A program made the translations under genes and the position numbers. A DNA stretch of 64,000 bases from GCA-2731375 sp964344935. Its GTDB lineage: Bacteria; Pseudomonadota; Alphaproteobacteria; GCA-2731375. The stretch covers positions 310,001-374,000 of the forward strand of contig CAYFPL010000004.1 of NCBI GenBank assembly GCA_964344935.1. The letters run 5' to 3'. Shown here in pieces: positions 42,299 through 51,330 of the stretch (its first letter is position 1; each line of letters begins with the position of its first letter). The notes beneath the pieces were generated by a model, which saw only the letters and a list, made by a program, of their open reading frames with translations, searched no databases and was not told where the DNA came from.

Positions 42299-43486
42299 AT
42301 GGCCGTAGCCGAAGGGAGTGCCAAGCCGGCGAAAGCGTCGTGGTTTTATGACGCCAGGGTTCGCTCCATCATTTATCAAGTCATCATGGCCGGCGGCGTG
42401 GTCATATTCATCGTCTGGCTGACCAATAATACCCTGGATAATCTGGAACAACGGGGTATCGCCAGCGGCTTCGAGTTCCTCAATCATCCGGCCGGTTTTG
42501 GCGTGCCGTTCTCGTTGATTGAATATTCGGAAGCCTCTCCCTATAGGACGGTGTTCATTCTTGGCGTTCTGAACACTTTGTTCGTCTCAGTCGTCGGCAT
42601 CATTTTCGCAACGATCCTGGGTTTCTTCCTGGGCGTCATGCGACTGTCCAAGAACTACCTGATATCCCGTCTCGCGGCGATTTATCTGGAGATTTTCCGG
42701 AACATCCCGCTATTGCTGCAGATGCTGTTCTGGTACATCGGCGTCTTGCAATTGATGCCGCAGCAGCGCAGTTCCATCGTGCTGCCGGGCGATATCTATA
42801 TCAACAATCGCGGTATCTTTTATCCCGCCCTTGAGGCGCAGCCCGGTTTTATGGCGATCCCCATCGCATTTGCCATTGGCATCGTCGCGACCATTATTCT
42901 GCGAAGCTGGGTGAAAAAGAGACGGGATGAGACCGGCCAGGGTTTTCCCACGGTGTGGGTGGGTCTCGGCCTGATCTTCGGGCTTCCCATCATCGCTGCG
43001 CTGGTAACGGGTATGCCCTGGGATTGGAGTATTCCGAGGCTGCAAGGCTTTGGTTTCAAGGGCGGTACGGTCATCATCCCGGAATTCCTCGCGTTGTTGT
43101 TGGCTTTGACCATCTATACCGCCGCCTTCATCGGCGAAATTGTCCGTGCCGGTATCCAGGCGGTTTCAAAAGGGCAAACAGAAGCGGCCCACGCCCTGGG
43201 CATCAAGCCGGGCACGACATTGCGCCTGGTGATCATTCCCCAGGCCATGCGGATCATCATTCCGCCGCTGATTTCCCAGTATCTGAACCTGACCAAGAAT
43301 TCATCCCTTGCGCCGGCCATCGGCTACCCAGAGATGACCCAAGTTTGGGCGGGTACGGTTCTGAACCAGTCCGGCCAGGCGTTGGAATGCATGGCCATGG
43401 TCATGGGTACCTATTGTTTCATATCGCTTAGTATTTCGGGCTTCATGAACTGGTACAACGCCCGCGTGGCGTTGGTGGAGAGGTGA
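42299..43486 (+). CDS. aapQ: General L-amino acid ABC transporter permease AapQ
   Basis: A 395-residue membrane subunit. SEASPYRTVFILGVLNTLFVS and YLEIFRNIPLLLQMLFWY are typical of AapQ/HisM-type permeases, and the coupling motif QAVSKGQTEAAHALGIKPGTTLRLVIIPQAMR is near 300-332. About eight hydrophobic helices. ATG 42299 has GGGGGG upstream; GTG 42296 or ATG 42236 are other options. Forms the channel with AapM. Confidence 0.92.
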   Translation: MAVAEGSAKPAKASWFYDARVRSIIYQVIMAGGVVIFIVWLTNNTLDNLEQRGIASGFEFLNHPAGFGVPFSLIEYSEASPYRTVFILGVLNTLFVSVVGIIFATILGFFLGVMRLSKNYLISRLAAIYLEIFRNIPLLLQMLFWYIGVLQLMPQQRSSIVLPGDIYINNRGIFYPALEAQPGFMAIPIAFAIGIVATIILRSWVKKRRDETGQGFPTVWVGLGLIFGLPIIAALVTGMPWDWSIPRLQGFGFKGGTVIIPEFLALLLALTIYTAAFIGEIVRAGIQAVSKGQTEAAHALGIKPGTTLRLVIIPQAMRIIIPPLISQYLNLTKNSSLAPAIGYPEMTQVWAGTVLNQSGQALECMAMVMGTYCFISLSISGFMNWYNARVALVER

Positions 43487-43490
43487 TGCC

Positions 43491-44816
43491 ATGAGCCATT
43501 CAGACTATGGCGAAGCCCAGGCCGTCTTTACCCCCAAGCCTGACAAGGCGCCCCCCGCCAGTACGGTGGGTTTGTTGGGCTGGTTGCGCAATAACCTTTT
43601 TCCGGATTGGTTCAACAGCATTCTCACGGTGATAGGACTTATCGCCCTGTTTTATGCCGTCCCGCCGATCGTGAACTGGGCGTTGTTCGACGCTCATTTC
43701 ACCGGCAATGACCGCCAAGCTTGCAAACCCAACATCAAGATCGTCTATGACAAGGTCAAGACCAAGGGCGAAATGCCCGATGGCAGCTTTGTCGATATCG
43801 AAACCACTGCGGACCGCATCGTCGTGCCTGAAGGGGTAACGCCCAACGTGCGCTGGGAGCGCAAGGAAGTGGAAACCGTAGTCCGCGCCAAAGGCCGCGA
43901 ATATGCCAAGGTGGTGGTCGAGAAAGACGTGGTCATCGAAGGGGCATGCTGGGTTTTCATCGGCATTCGATATGACCAGTTCCTCTATGGTTTCTATCCC
44001 AAAGAGGAACGTTGGCGTCCCACCATCATCGTTGCCGTGGGCCTGTTGCTGATCGTTTACATGCTGACCGACGGTCTGCCCTATCGCGGCTGGGTCGCAT
44101 TGTTCCTACTACTACCGTTCCCGGTCATTTCCTACTTTATGTTCTCGGGCGGTGTATTTGGCATGTCACATGTCACCAATGACAAGTGGGGTGGTCTGTT
44201 ATTGACCTTCATCATATCGGCGGTGGCGATTACGGGGGCGCTGCCATTGGGCATTATGCTGGCCCTGGGCCGGCGCAGTGTCATGCCCATCATCAGGTGG
44301 TTCTGTATCATGGTGATCGAATTCTTCCGATCCGTGCCCATTATTACCATCCTATTCATGGCCATGGTGATCTTGCCCCTGTTCGTGCCGCCCGGCACCA
44401 GTTTCGACCAATTGACCAGGGTGCTGATAGGTCTGACAATTTTCATTGCCGCTTATATGGCCGAAGTGGTCCGTGGCGGCCTGCAGGCCTTGCCCAAGGG
44501 CCAGTACGAAGCCTCGGATGCCCTGGGCCTGAGTTATTGGAAGACAATGGGCCTGATCATCCTGCCGCAGGCTCTGAAGATCATGATCCCGGCCATCGTG
44601 TCCCTGTTCATCGGTATCTTCAAGGACACCACCCTGGTGCAGATCGTCGGCCTGAACGATCTATTGACCATGGTGCAGTTGGCCGTCACCGATGCCCAGT
44701 GGATCGGCCTGTCGAAAGAGGGTTATTTCTTCTGCGGTTTTGTTTTCTTCGTCTTCTGCTTCGCCATGTCGCGGTACTCCATGTACCTCGAACGCAAGCT
44801 ACACACCGGCCACTAG
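43491..44816 (+). CDS. aapM: General L-amino acid ABC transporter permease AapM with a periplasmic insert
   Basis: A 441-residue membrane subunit, longer than the AapM proteins I know (about 380). The core is standard: GACWVFIGIRYDQFLYGFYPKEERWRP, then helices and the coupling motif LQALPKGQYEASDALGLSYWKTMGL. Between CKPN near 78-81 and GACW at 151 lies about 70 residues (residues 80-150), rich in charged residues and Val, which should face the periplasm. It begins four bases after aapQ stop. The insert's role is not known. Confidence 0.9.
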   Translation: MSHSDYGEAQAVFTPKPDKAPPASTVGLLGWLRNNLFPDWFNSILTVIGLIALFYAVPPIVNWALFDAHFTGNDRQACKPNIKIVYDKVKTKGEMPDGSFVDIETTADRIVVPEGVTPNVRWERKEVETVVRAKGREYAKVVVEKDVVIEGACWVFIGIRYDQFLYGFYPKEERWRPTIIVAVGLLLIVYMLTDGLPYRGWVALFLLLPFPVISYFMFSGGVFGMSHVTNDKWGGLLLTFIISAVAITGALPLGIMLALGRRSVMPIIRWFCIMVIEFFRSVPIITILFMAMVILPLFVPPGTSFDQLTRVLIGLTIFIAAYMAEVVRGGLQALPKGQYEASDALGLSYWKTMGLIILPQALKIMIPAIVSLFIGIFKDTTLVQIVGLNDLLTMVQLAVTDAQWIGLSKEGYFFCGFVFFVFCFAMSRYSMYLERKLHTGH

Positions 44817-44847
44817 GCATTATCGGGCCGGAAAAAGGGGAAAGATT

Positions 44848-45645
44848 ATGAGTGCTACCGATACGGAACTTGATGTTGAAGTTGATCAGTCACGAATGAA
44901 GATCTCGGACGAGGTCGCCATTCAGATCACCGGCATGAACAAGTGGTATGGCTCGTTCCATGTGCTCAAGGACATCAACCTGACCGTTAATCAGGGCGAA
45001 CGTATCGTGGTTTGCGGTCCCTCGGGTTCCGGCAAATCGACGCTAATCCGCTGCATCAACCGGCTGGAGGAGCATCAGGAAGGCCAGATCCTGGTGGACA
45101 ACGTGGAACTGTCCAACGATCTGAAGAATATCGACGCCGTGCGCAGGGAAGTCGGCATGGTGTTCCAGCACTTCAATCTGTTTCCCCATTTGACGGTGCT
45201 GGAGAATTGTACTTTGGCGCCGATCTGGGTTCGTAAGATGCCCAAGGCCGAGGCGGAAGAGATCGGCATGCGTTTTCTTGAGACCGTCCGAATTCCCGAG
45301 CAGGCGCTAAAGTATCCCGGTCAACTCTCCGGCGGCCAGCAGCAGCGTGTCGCCATCGCCCGCTCATTGTGCATGAACCCACGTATCATGCTGTTCGATG
45401 AACCCACGTCGGCCCTCGATCCCGAGATGATCAAGGAAGTGTTGGAAGTGATGATCCAGTTGGCCGAGCAGGGCATGACCATGATCTGTGTGACCCATGA
45501 AATGGGCTTCGCGCGAAAGGTTGCCAACCGGGTAATCTTCATGGATGCAGGCGAGATTGTTGAGCAGAACGAACCGGAAGAGTTCTTCAACAATCCCAAG
45601 TCCGACCGTACGCAACTGTTCCTAAGCCAGATTCTGACACATTAG
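44848..45645 (+). CDS. aapP: General L-amino acid ABC transporter ATP-binding protein
   Basis: A 265-residue ATPase with Walker A GPSGSGKST, signature LSGGQQQR and Walker B IMLFDEPTSALDP. It has an unusually acidic N-terminal extension of about 25 residues (TELDVEVDQ) before the ABC core at IQITGMNKWYGSFHVLKDI. AAAGGGGAAAG precedes ATG 44848. It completes the aapJQMP operon. Confidence 0.93.
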   Translation: MSATDTELDVEVDQSRMKISDEVAIQITGMNKWYGSFHVLKDINLTVNQGERIVVCGPSGSGKSTLIRCINRLEEHQEGQILVDNVELSNDLKNIDAVRREVGMVFQHFNLFPHLTVLENCTLAPIWVRKMPKAEAEEIGMRFLETVRIPEQALKYPGQLSGGQQQRVAIARSLCMNPRIMLFDEPTSALDPEMIKEVLEVMIQLAEQGMTMICVTHEMGFARKVANRVIFMDAGEIVEQNEPEEFFNNPKSDRTQLFLSQILTH

Positions 45646-45701
45646 GTGGCGCCGGAAGGATCAACGCACCGAACCGTTGAAGCATTCTAGTCGGAGAGTA
45701 C

Positions 45702-46679
45702 CTACGCAAAATCCAATATGTTGTCCGAGTCCTGCCAGGGGGCCGGTACCTCTTGACGGTCGTAGGGGCGAAAACCCATGCGCTGGTAGAGGGGCAGGGC
45801 CTTGGGGTGGTCGAGCGTGCAGGTGTTGACGATGACGCGCTCGGGCTCCTTTTGCCACATCATATCGATCGCCTGGACAAGAAGATAAGGCCCAAGACCC
45901 AAGCCGATATAGTCTGGCATGATGCCGAAATAGGCCAACTCCGCCGTCGGCAAGTCCCTGTAATCCAGTTCGAAAAAGCCCGCCGGCGCCCCGCCCACAT
46001 ACAGGACATAGACCTCCACCGCCTCGTCCTCGAGAACCGCCGCCAATTCTTCATCCGATAGCTTTTTGCGGTCGGTCCAGTACCAGGGCCGGCCCACGGC
46101 ATCATAGAGATAGCGGTAAAATCCGGTAGTAATCTGGTGGGCGCCCATGAGCGCATATTGTTTGGCCTTGGGAATGGCCTGGGGCAGGGTAGGGCGGTCC
46201 GTCATCTCCAGATAGGTGATAATGACTGGCTCGTCGTCCATCTGGTGGCCGACTTCCAACGCTTCGCCATCCAGGCGGCGGCTCATGGTGGTGACCGGCT
46301 CCACGCGGTAGCCCTGGCGCTGGTAGAAGCCGACCACCTGTGTATTGCTGCCGCGCACCATCAAATGCACTTTCGGCACGCCTTGTGCCTTTAGGCGCCG
46401 TTCCGCCGCACGCACAATGCGCCGGCCCAGATATTCTCCCTGGCGCCCCGGTTCTACCGCAACGTAGTAGATCCAGCCGCGATGGCCGTCCTGGCCCACC
46501 ATGGCCGTCGCCACTACCTCGTTTGCGTCCTCCAGGATCAGGATTTCCCCATGTCCGCCCTCAAGACAAAAGGCAATATCCTTGCGGGCGTCGTTCAAGG
46601 GGTTCTGCATCAGGCCGGCACGCTGCCACAAATCGACGACGGCCGCTTCATCGCTCGCCTGATAGTTTCGCAGTTTCAT
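45702..46679 (-). CDS. Two-domain GNAT acetyltransferase
   Basis: A 325-residue protein with two acetyltransferase folds. The first half resembles the YpeA type, with acetyl-CoA loop PGRQGEYLGRRIVRAAE near 78-95 and GSNTQVVGFYQRQGYRVE. The second half resembles an uncharacterised GNAT with YFGIMPDYIGLGLGPYLL (about 245-262) and TLDHPKALPLYQRMGFRPY. Both appear to have cofactor-binding loops. Its start is six bases after the stop of sseA, so it is probably co-transcribed. Acceptors unknown. Confidence 0.87.
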   Translation of the reverse strand: MKLRNYQASDEAAVVDLWQRAGLMQNPLNDARKDIAFCLEGGHGEILILEDANEVVATAMVGQDGHRGWIYYVAVEPGRQGEYLGRRIVRAAERRLKAQGVPKVHLMVRGSNTQVVGFYQRQGYRVEPVTTMSRRLDGEALEVGHQMDDEPVIITYLEMTDRPTLPQAIPKAKQYALMGAHQITTGFYRYLYDAVGRPWYWTDRKKLSDEELAAVLEDEAVEVYVLYVGGAPAGFFELDYRDLPTAELAYFGIMPDYIGLGLGPYLLVQAIDMMWQKEPERVIVNTCTLDHPKALPLYQRMGFRPYDRQEVPAPWQDSDNILDFA

Positions 46680-46684
46680 GCTTA

Positions 46685-47521
46685 TTAGGTCACGATGGGT
46701 GTATCGTCACGGCTGCCCCATTCCGACCAACTGCCGTCATAGAGAGTATTTGCGTCGTGGCCCAGGCTGACCAGGCCCAAAAGCAGTACGGCCGCCGAAA
46801 CGCCGGAGCCGCAGGACGTAACGACCGGCCTATCCAGATTGACGCCGGCCCCGGTGAACAGAACGCGCAATTCGTCAGACGACCGCAATGTGCCGTCTTC
46901 GTTCAGTAACTGATCGTAGGGCAGGTTATAGGCGCTGGGCATGTGTCCCGAGCGCAACCCCGCCCGGGGTTCCGCAGCGGTGCCTTCAAAGCGGCCCTTG
47001 CTGCGGGCATCAAGAATTTGGGTCTCATCCCCCTGTTCGATCATAGCCAGCATCTGCTCCACGGAACGAACCATTTCCGGCCGATAGCTGGCCGAGAAAC
47101 TTGCTGCCGCCGGCGTGGCAACCGTGCTTTCTACGTCCCGGCCCTCCGCTGTCCATTTCGTATAGCCGCCGTCCAAGACGGCCACGTTGTCATGACCAAA
47201 GGCGCGGAACATCCACCAGACCCGGCAGGCGCCGGTCAATTTGCCGCCGTCGTAAGTGACCACCTTGTCATCATTGCCGATTCCCATGGCGCTCACCGCG
47301 TCGGCGAAGGTGCCCGCATCTGGAAACATATGGGGCAAATCGGATCCAGAGGCGCAGACTTTATCGATGTTGAAACGTTGGGCGCCGGGTATATGGCCGG
47401 CGTTGTATTCTGCCTCGGCATCCCTATTCTCCGCCGGCAGGTAGAATGATCCATCAAGGACTTTGACCCGGCCCAGGTTGTCGGCCAGCCAAGCGGTTGA
47501 GACGGTGTGCGAATTACTCAT
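46685..47521 (-). CDS. sseA: 3-mercaptopyruvate sulfurtransferase-type rhodanese
   Basis: A 278-residue tandem rhodanese protein. The active-site Cys is in TSCGSGVSA in the second domain; this CG[S/T]G-x-[S/T]-A loop is the mercaptopyruvate-sulfurtransferase type rather than the thiosulfate type. The first domain carries EAEYNAGHIPGAQRFNID and is expected to be non-catalytic. Cytoplasmic. AAGGTGATAT precedes ATG 47521. It is in a group with cysK, fitting sulfur handling. Confidence 0.9.
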   Translation of the reverse strand: MSNSHTVSTAWLADNLGRVKVLDGSFYLPAENRDAEAEYNAGHIPGAQRFNIDKVCASGSDLPHMFPDAGTFADAVSAMGIGNDDKVVTYDGGKLTGACRVWWMFRAFGHDNVAVLDGGYTKWTAEGRDVESTVATPAAASFSASYRPEMVRSVEQMLAMIEQGDETQILDARSKGRFEGTAAEPRAGLRSGHMPSAYNLPYDQLLNEDGTLRSSDELRVLFTGAGVNLDRPVVTSCGSGVSAAVLLLGLVSLGHDANTLYDGSWSEWGSRDDTPIVT

Positions 47522-47556
47522 ATATCACCTTAATAAACATATGTACTAATTTGTTT

Positions 47557-48270
47557 TTATTCAGAAAACTCAATAGATATTCGCCTGTTTTGCCGACCTT
47601 TCTTTTCGATTTTCCGAACCCGCACCGGGCCGATTTCCGAAGTGTTAGCCACATGAGTGCCACCACAGGGCTGCAGGTCGCAACCATCCACGTCAATCAG
47701 GCGCACACGGCCTTGGCCCATGGGAGGTTTCACGGACATGGTCTTCACCAAATCCGGTTGGGCGGTCAGTTCCTCGTCCGTGATCCAACCCACGTTGACT
47801 GGATGGCCCTCGTTGATGAGTTCGTTCAGGCGGGCAGTGACAGCCTCTTTTTCCACGGTCATCTCCGGCATATCGAAATCCAGGCGTCCACGGCCATCGC
47901 TAATCTGTCCACCGGTAACCGGGTATTCCACCACGGATGAGAGCAAATGCAGGCAGGTATGAATGCGCATAAGGCGATACCGCAGGTCCCAATCGATGGC
48001 TGCGGTGACAGCGGTGCCAACGGCTGGCAGTTCCTGGCCTTCTGTTGGTACGTGGATGACGTCTTCCGGTCCCTCGCCCTTGACCGTGGTGGCGATGGTA
48101 ATGGCGCTGCCATCGGCAAGGGTCAATGTGCCTATATCGCCCGGCTGACCGCCGCCTGTCGGGTAAAACACCGTCCGATCCAACTCTATGCCGCCGCGGT
48201 CGTTTATGGCGGTGATGGTGGCTTCGCAGCTCTTGGCATAGGGGTCGTCTCGGAATACCAGTTCGGTCAT
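47557..48270 (-). CDS. Alanyl-tRNA editing protein (AlaX type)
   Basis: A 237-residue protein of the AlaX-M group, which hydrolyses wrongly charged Ser-tRNA(Ala) or Gly-tRNA(Ala). The zinc motifs are HTCLH in RIHTCLHLLSS and CGGTHV in QPCGGTHVANTSEIG. The N-terminal part matches the glycine-rich domain of AlaRS (FYPTGGGQPGDIG). ATG 48270 has GAGGTGCCC upstream. It lies between cysK and sseA; the reason for this pairing is not clear. Confidence 0.9.
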   Translation of the reverse strand: MTELVFRDDPYAKSCEATITAINDRGGIELDRTVFYPTGGGQPGDIGTLTLADGSAITIATTVKGEGPEDVIHVPTEGQELPAVGTAVTAAIDWDLRYRLMRIHTCLHLLSSVVEYPVTGGQISDGRGRLDFDMPEMTVEKEAVTARLNELINEGHPVNVGWITDEELTAQPDLVKTMSVKPPMGQGRVRLIDVDGCDLQPCGGTHVANTSEIGPVRVRKIEKKGRQNRRISIEFSE

Positions 48271-48287
48271 GGGCACCTCTTTCGATC

Positions 48288-49292
48288 TTAGCCGTCCATC
48301 CAGCTGGGCACGGGCAAACCCTGCTCCCGCAGGAAGGGCAGATTGAACATTTTGCTTTGATAACGCTGGGCGCCGTCGCAAAGCAAGGTCACAATGGTAT
48401 GCCCGGGCCCCAATTCCTGGCCCAGGCGGATCGCACCGGCGACGTTGACGCCCGACGAGGAGCCCAAGACCAGGCCTTCCTCGATAATCAGATCAAAGGC
48501 GATCTGCAGGGATTCTTCGTCCGGAATGTGGAACGGCTTGTCCACCGTCAATCCTTCTAAATTGGCGGTGATGCGTCCCTGACCGATGCCTTCGGTGATT
48601 GAGGATCCTTCCGCCTTCAATTCGCCATTGGCGTAATAGTTGTAGAGCGCCGCGCCGGGCGGATCCGCCAGGCCGATGGTGACGTTGGGGTTTTGCTCCC
48701 GCAGGTACTTGGCGATGCCGGCCAACGAGCCGCCCGAGCCCACAGCGCAGATAAAGCCGTCTACCTTGCCGTCGGTCTGGCGCCAGATTTCGGGGCCCGT
48801 GGTTTCGTAATGGCCCTGGCGGTTGTCCACGTTGTCGAATTGATTGGCCCAAATCGCCCCTTGCGCATGGCTAGCGGCCATTTCGTCTGCCAGGCGGCCG
48901 GAAAATTTGATGTAGTTGTTGTCATCCCTATACGGTACGGCGGGCACTTGCCGCAGGTCGGCGCCGCACATGGTCAACATGTCCTTTTTTTCCTGGGTCT
49001 GCGTCTCGGGGATCACGATGATGGTCTTGTACCCTTTGGCGTTCGCCACCAGGGCAAGACCGATGCCTGTATTTCCCGCCGTACCCTCGACAATGATGCC
49101 GCCAGGCTTCAACTCCCCGCGGGCCTCGGCCGCTTGCACAATGGCCAAAGCCGCCCGGTCCTTGACCGAACCGCCGGGGTTAAGGAACTCGGCTTTGCCG
49201 TAGATTTCGCACCCGGTCAATTCCGAGGCCTTTTTCAGGCGGATCAACGGGGTGTTGCCGATGCTGTCGATGAAACCCTGGCGTACGTCCAT
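48288..49292 (-). CDS. cysK: Cysteine synthase A
   Basis: A 334-residue PLP enzyme making L-cysteine from O-acetylserine and sulfide. The PLP Lys44 is in PGGSVKDR, the substrate loop is EGTAGNTGIG, and the phosphate loop is AVGSGGSLAGIAKYL. ATG 49292 is preferred; an upstream frame to 49400 has no family similarity. It is upstream of alaX and sseA on the same strand and downstream of the NUDIX gene. Confidence 0.9.
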   Translation of the reverse strand: MDVRQGFIDSIGNTPLIRLKKASELTGCEIYGKAEFLNPGGSVKDRAALAIVQAAEARGELKPGGIIVEGTAGNTGIGLALVANAKGYKTIIVIPETQTQEKKDMLTMCGADLRQVPAVPYRDDNNYIKFSGRLADEMAASHAQGAIWANQFDNVDNRQGHYETTGPEIWRQTDGKVDGFICAVGSGGSLAGIAKYLREQNPNVTIGLADPPGAALYNYYANGELKAEGSSITEGIGQGRITANLEGLTVDKPFHIPDEESLQIAFDLIIEEGLVLGSSSGVNVAGAIRLGQELGPGHTIVTLLCDGAQRYQSKMFNLPFLREQGLPVPSWMDG

Positions 49293-49387
49293 GTCGTGCT
49301 CCACATTCGTTTTTCTGAATTTTCGGCACAGTATGCGCTTTAACCAGGGTCGACAAGTGAATGCGGATAAATCACGTTGTCCTTGTG

Positions 49388-49996
49388 TTATTTGAGCCAA
49401 CGGGCCCGGATTTCCTCACGATGCAAAGCCAGCCATTGCACCGCGACGATCACCGGCGCGGCACGGATGATGCCTGCCTCCATGGCGACCATAACCTCGT
49501 CAAATGACAGGACCACGACTTTGATATCCTCACCTTCTTCGGCCACGCCATGTATTCCGCCTGCCATCGTGGAATCTGTACGGGCAAAGAAGATCGTGAT
49601 GTACTCGGTCACAGCACCGAGAGAGGTGTAGCAACCCATAATCTGCTTCATATCAAAAAGTTCAATTCCGGCCTCTTCCTTGGCTTCACGGCGTGCAACA
49701 TCTTCCTTGTCTTCGCCGTCCTCAATCATTCCGGCGACAACTTCCAGGCTCCACGGCTGATCGCCACGTACGAACGGTCCCATGCGGAACTGTTCAATAA
49801 GAACAACCTCATCACGTATCGGATCATATGGCAGGACCATGACTGCTTGGCCGCGGTCAAGAATTTCTCGGGTAATTTCTGGGCCCATGCCACCTCGATA
49901 GAGACTATGGCGCAATCGGTATACATCAACGCGGTAATAGCCCTGGTAGGCTGTTCGTTTTTCAATGACTTCCACATCGCGCTTTGGACTAGTCAT
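49388..49996 (-). CDS. NUDIX hydrolase, ADP-ribose pyrophosphatase-like
   Basis: A 202-residue protein with a NUDIX box: GMIEDGEDKEDVARREAKEE plus AGI (about 97-119). The upstream sequence VLIEQFRMGPF and downstream MGCYTSLGAVTEYITIFFAR fit the ADP-ribose pyrophosphatase (NudF/TrgB) group. Its start codon overlaps the end of the antiporter gene by eight bases. Probably removes toxic nucleoside diphosphate sugars. Confidence 0.88.
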   Translation of the reverse strand: MTSPKRDVEVIEKRTAYQGYYRVDVYRLRHSLYRGGMGPEITREILDRGQAVMVLPYDPIRDEVVLIEQFRMGPFVRGDQPWSLEVVAGMIEDGEDKEDVARREAKEEAGIELFDMKQIMGCYTSLGAVTEYITIFFARTDSTMAGGIHGVAEEGEDIKVVVLSFDEVMVAMEAGIIRAAPVIVAVQWLALHREEIRARWLK

Positions 49997-51260
49997 GGTT
50001 CGACTCCTCGATTTGCGGCGGAACCACGCGGCGGACAAGTCCACCGATGGTGAGGCCTTGGACCAGAATGGAAAAGACCACCACTGCATAGCAGACTGTA
50101 ACGATGGCATCCTTTTCCGGTCCCGCCGGCAGCGAGAGGGCCAGGGCGACGGATATGCCGCCCCGCAGGCCGCCCCAGGTCAAAACGGGAATGGCGCCCT
50201 TGGTAAACTCTCGGAACAATCCCAACAGGCCTATAGGTATGGAAACCGCGATGAAGCGTGCGCCGAGGACCAGGGGAATGGCAATCAGGGCGACCCAGGC
50301 CAATCCCGGCGAGACTGAAATCAAGACCACCTCAAGACCGATGAGTAGGAACAAAACAGCGTTGAGGATTTCGTCGATCAAGGTCCAGAAATTGTTCAGA
50401 TGCTCCCGGGTGGTTTCGCTCATGGCCAGGCGCGTACCATGGTTGCCGATCAACAAGCCGGCCACGACAACCGCGATCGGGCCAGAGGTGTGCAGCATAT
50501 GGGCAATTTCGTAGGTGACGGTCACCAGGGCCAAAGTGATAATGACCTCGAGATTGTATTCATCGATAGATCGCAGAGCCAGGAACGCCACCAGACCGGC
50601 GACAAGGCCTAGGACGGCACCGCCGACAGCTTCCTGCAGGAACAGGATTGCAATGGCACCAGGTTCCACCGTTGCCGCATCGGATGTGGCCATCGCCAGC
50701 AGGATGACAAAAACCACGACGCCGACGCCGTCGTTGAACAGGCTTTCACCTGCGATCTTGGCCTCCAGACTGGCCGGTACCTTGGCGGTTTTCAGAATAC
50801 CTAGTACGGCCACAGGGTCGGTGGGAGAAATCAGGGCACCAAACAACAAGCAATAGATCAATGGCAAGCCTAGTCCGAATAAGTCGAAAGCTAGCCAGAT
50901 ACCCAATCCAACCACCGCCGTGGAGAGCAACAAACCACCCGTTGCCATCGCCGCGATGGGCCAGCCACGCCGGGCCAGTTGCCCCAAGTCAACATGCAGG
51001 GCGCCGGCGAAGAGGAGAAAGCCCAACATGCCGTTCATCAAGGTGGCGGTGAAATCGATCTCTATCAACGCAGAACGCAGCCCCGGCCCAACGCCCCAGC
51101 CCGGTACCAGGGCATCGATACCCAGGGCGGCGAGGGAGGCCGCCATGGCGATCATCACCAAGCCGATGGTGCGGGGAAGGTGGAGGTACCGATGATTGAT
51201 GTATCCGAACAAGGCGGCCAGACCCAACAGGGTGGCCATATCGCGGCTGAGATGTTCCAT
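49989..51260 (-). CDS. Na+/H+ antiporter, NhaP/CPA1 type
   Basis: A 423-residue inner-membrane protein with about 12 helices. LISPTDPVAVLGILK and GESLFNDGVGVVVFVILL carry the CPA1 ion-binding Asp in SLFND and DP in helix 5. It would exchange Na+ or K+ for protons and maintain pH. The NUDIX gene follows with an eight-base overlap. Confidence 0.9.
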   Translation of the reverse strand: MEHLSRDMATLLGLAALFGYINHRYLHLPRTIGLVMIAMAASLAALGIDALVPGWGVGPGLRSALIEIDFTATLMNGMLGFLLFAGALHVDLGQLARRGWPIAAMATGGLLLSTAVVGLGIWLAFDLFGLGLPLIYCLLFGALISPTDPVAVLGILKTAKVPASLEAKIAGESLFNDGVGVVVFVILLAMATSDAATVEPGAIAILFLQEAVGGAVLGLVAGLVAFLALRSIDEYNLEVIITLALVTVTYEIAHMLHTSGPIAVVVAGLLIGNHGTRLAMSETTREHLNNFWTLIDEILNAVLFLLIGLEVVLISVSPGLAWVALIAIPLVLGARFIAVSIPIGLLGLFREFTKGAIPVLTWGGLRGGISVALALSLPAGPEKDAIVTVCYAVVVFSILVQGLTIGGLVRRVVPPQIEESNHD

Positions 51261-51330
51261 AGCGGCGGTGGCGGATCCTCTTATTGGCGTCTCGGGATTT
51301 CCGTGCGAATTGGCAGACGGATTTGAAGGT

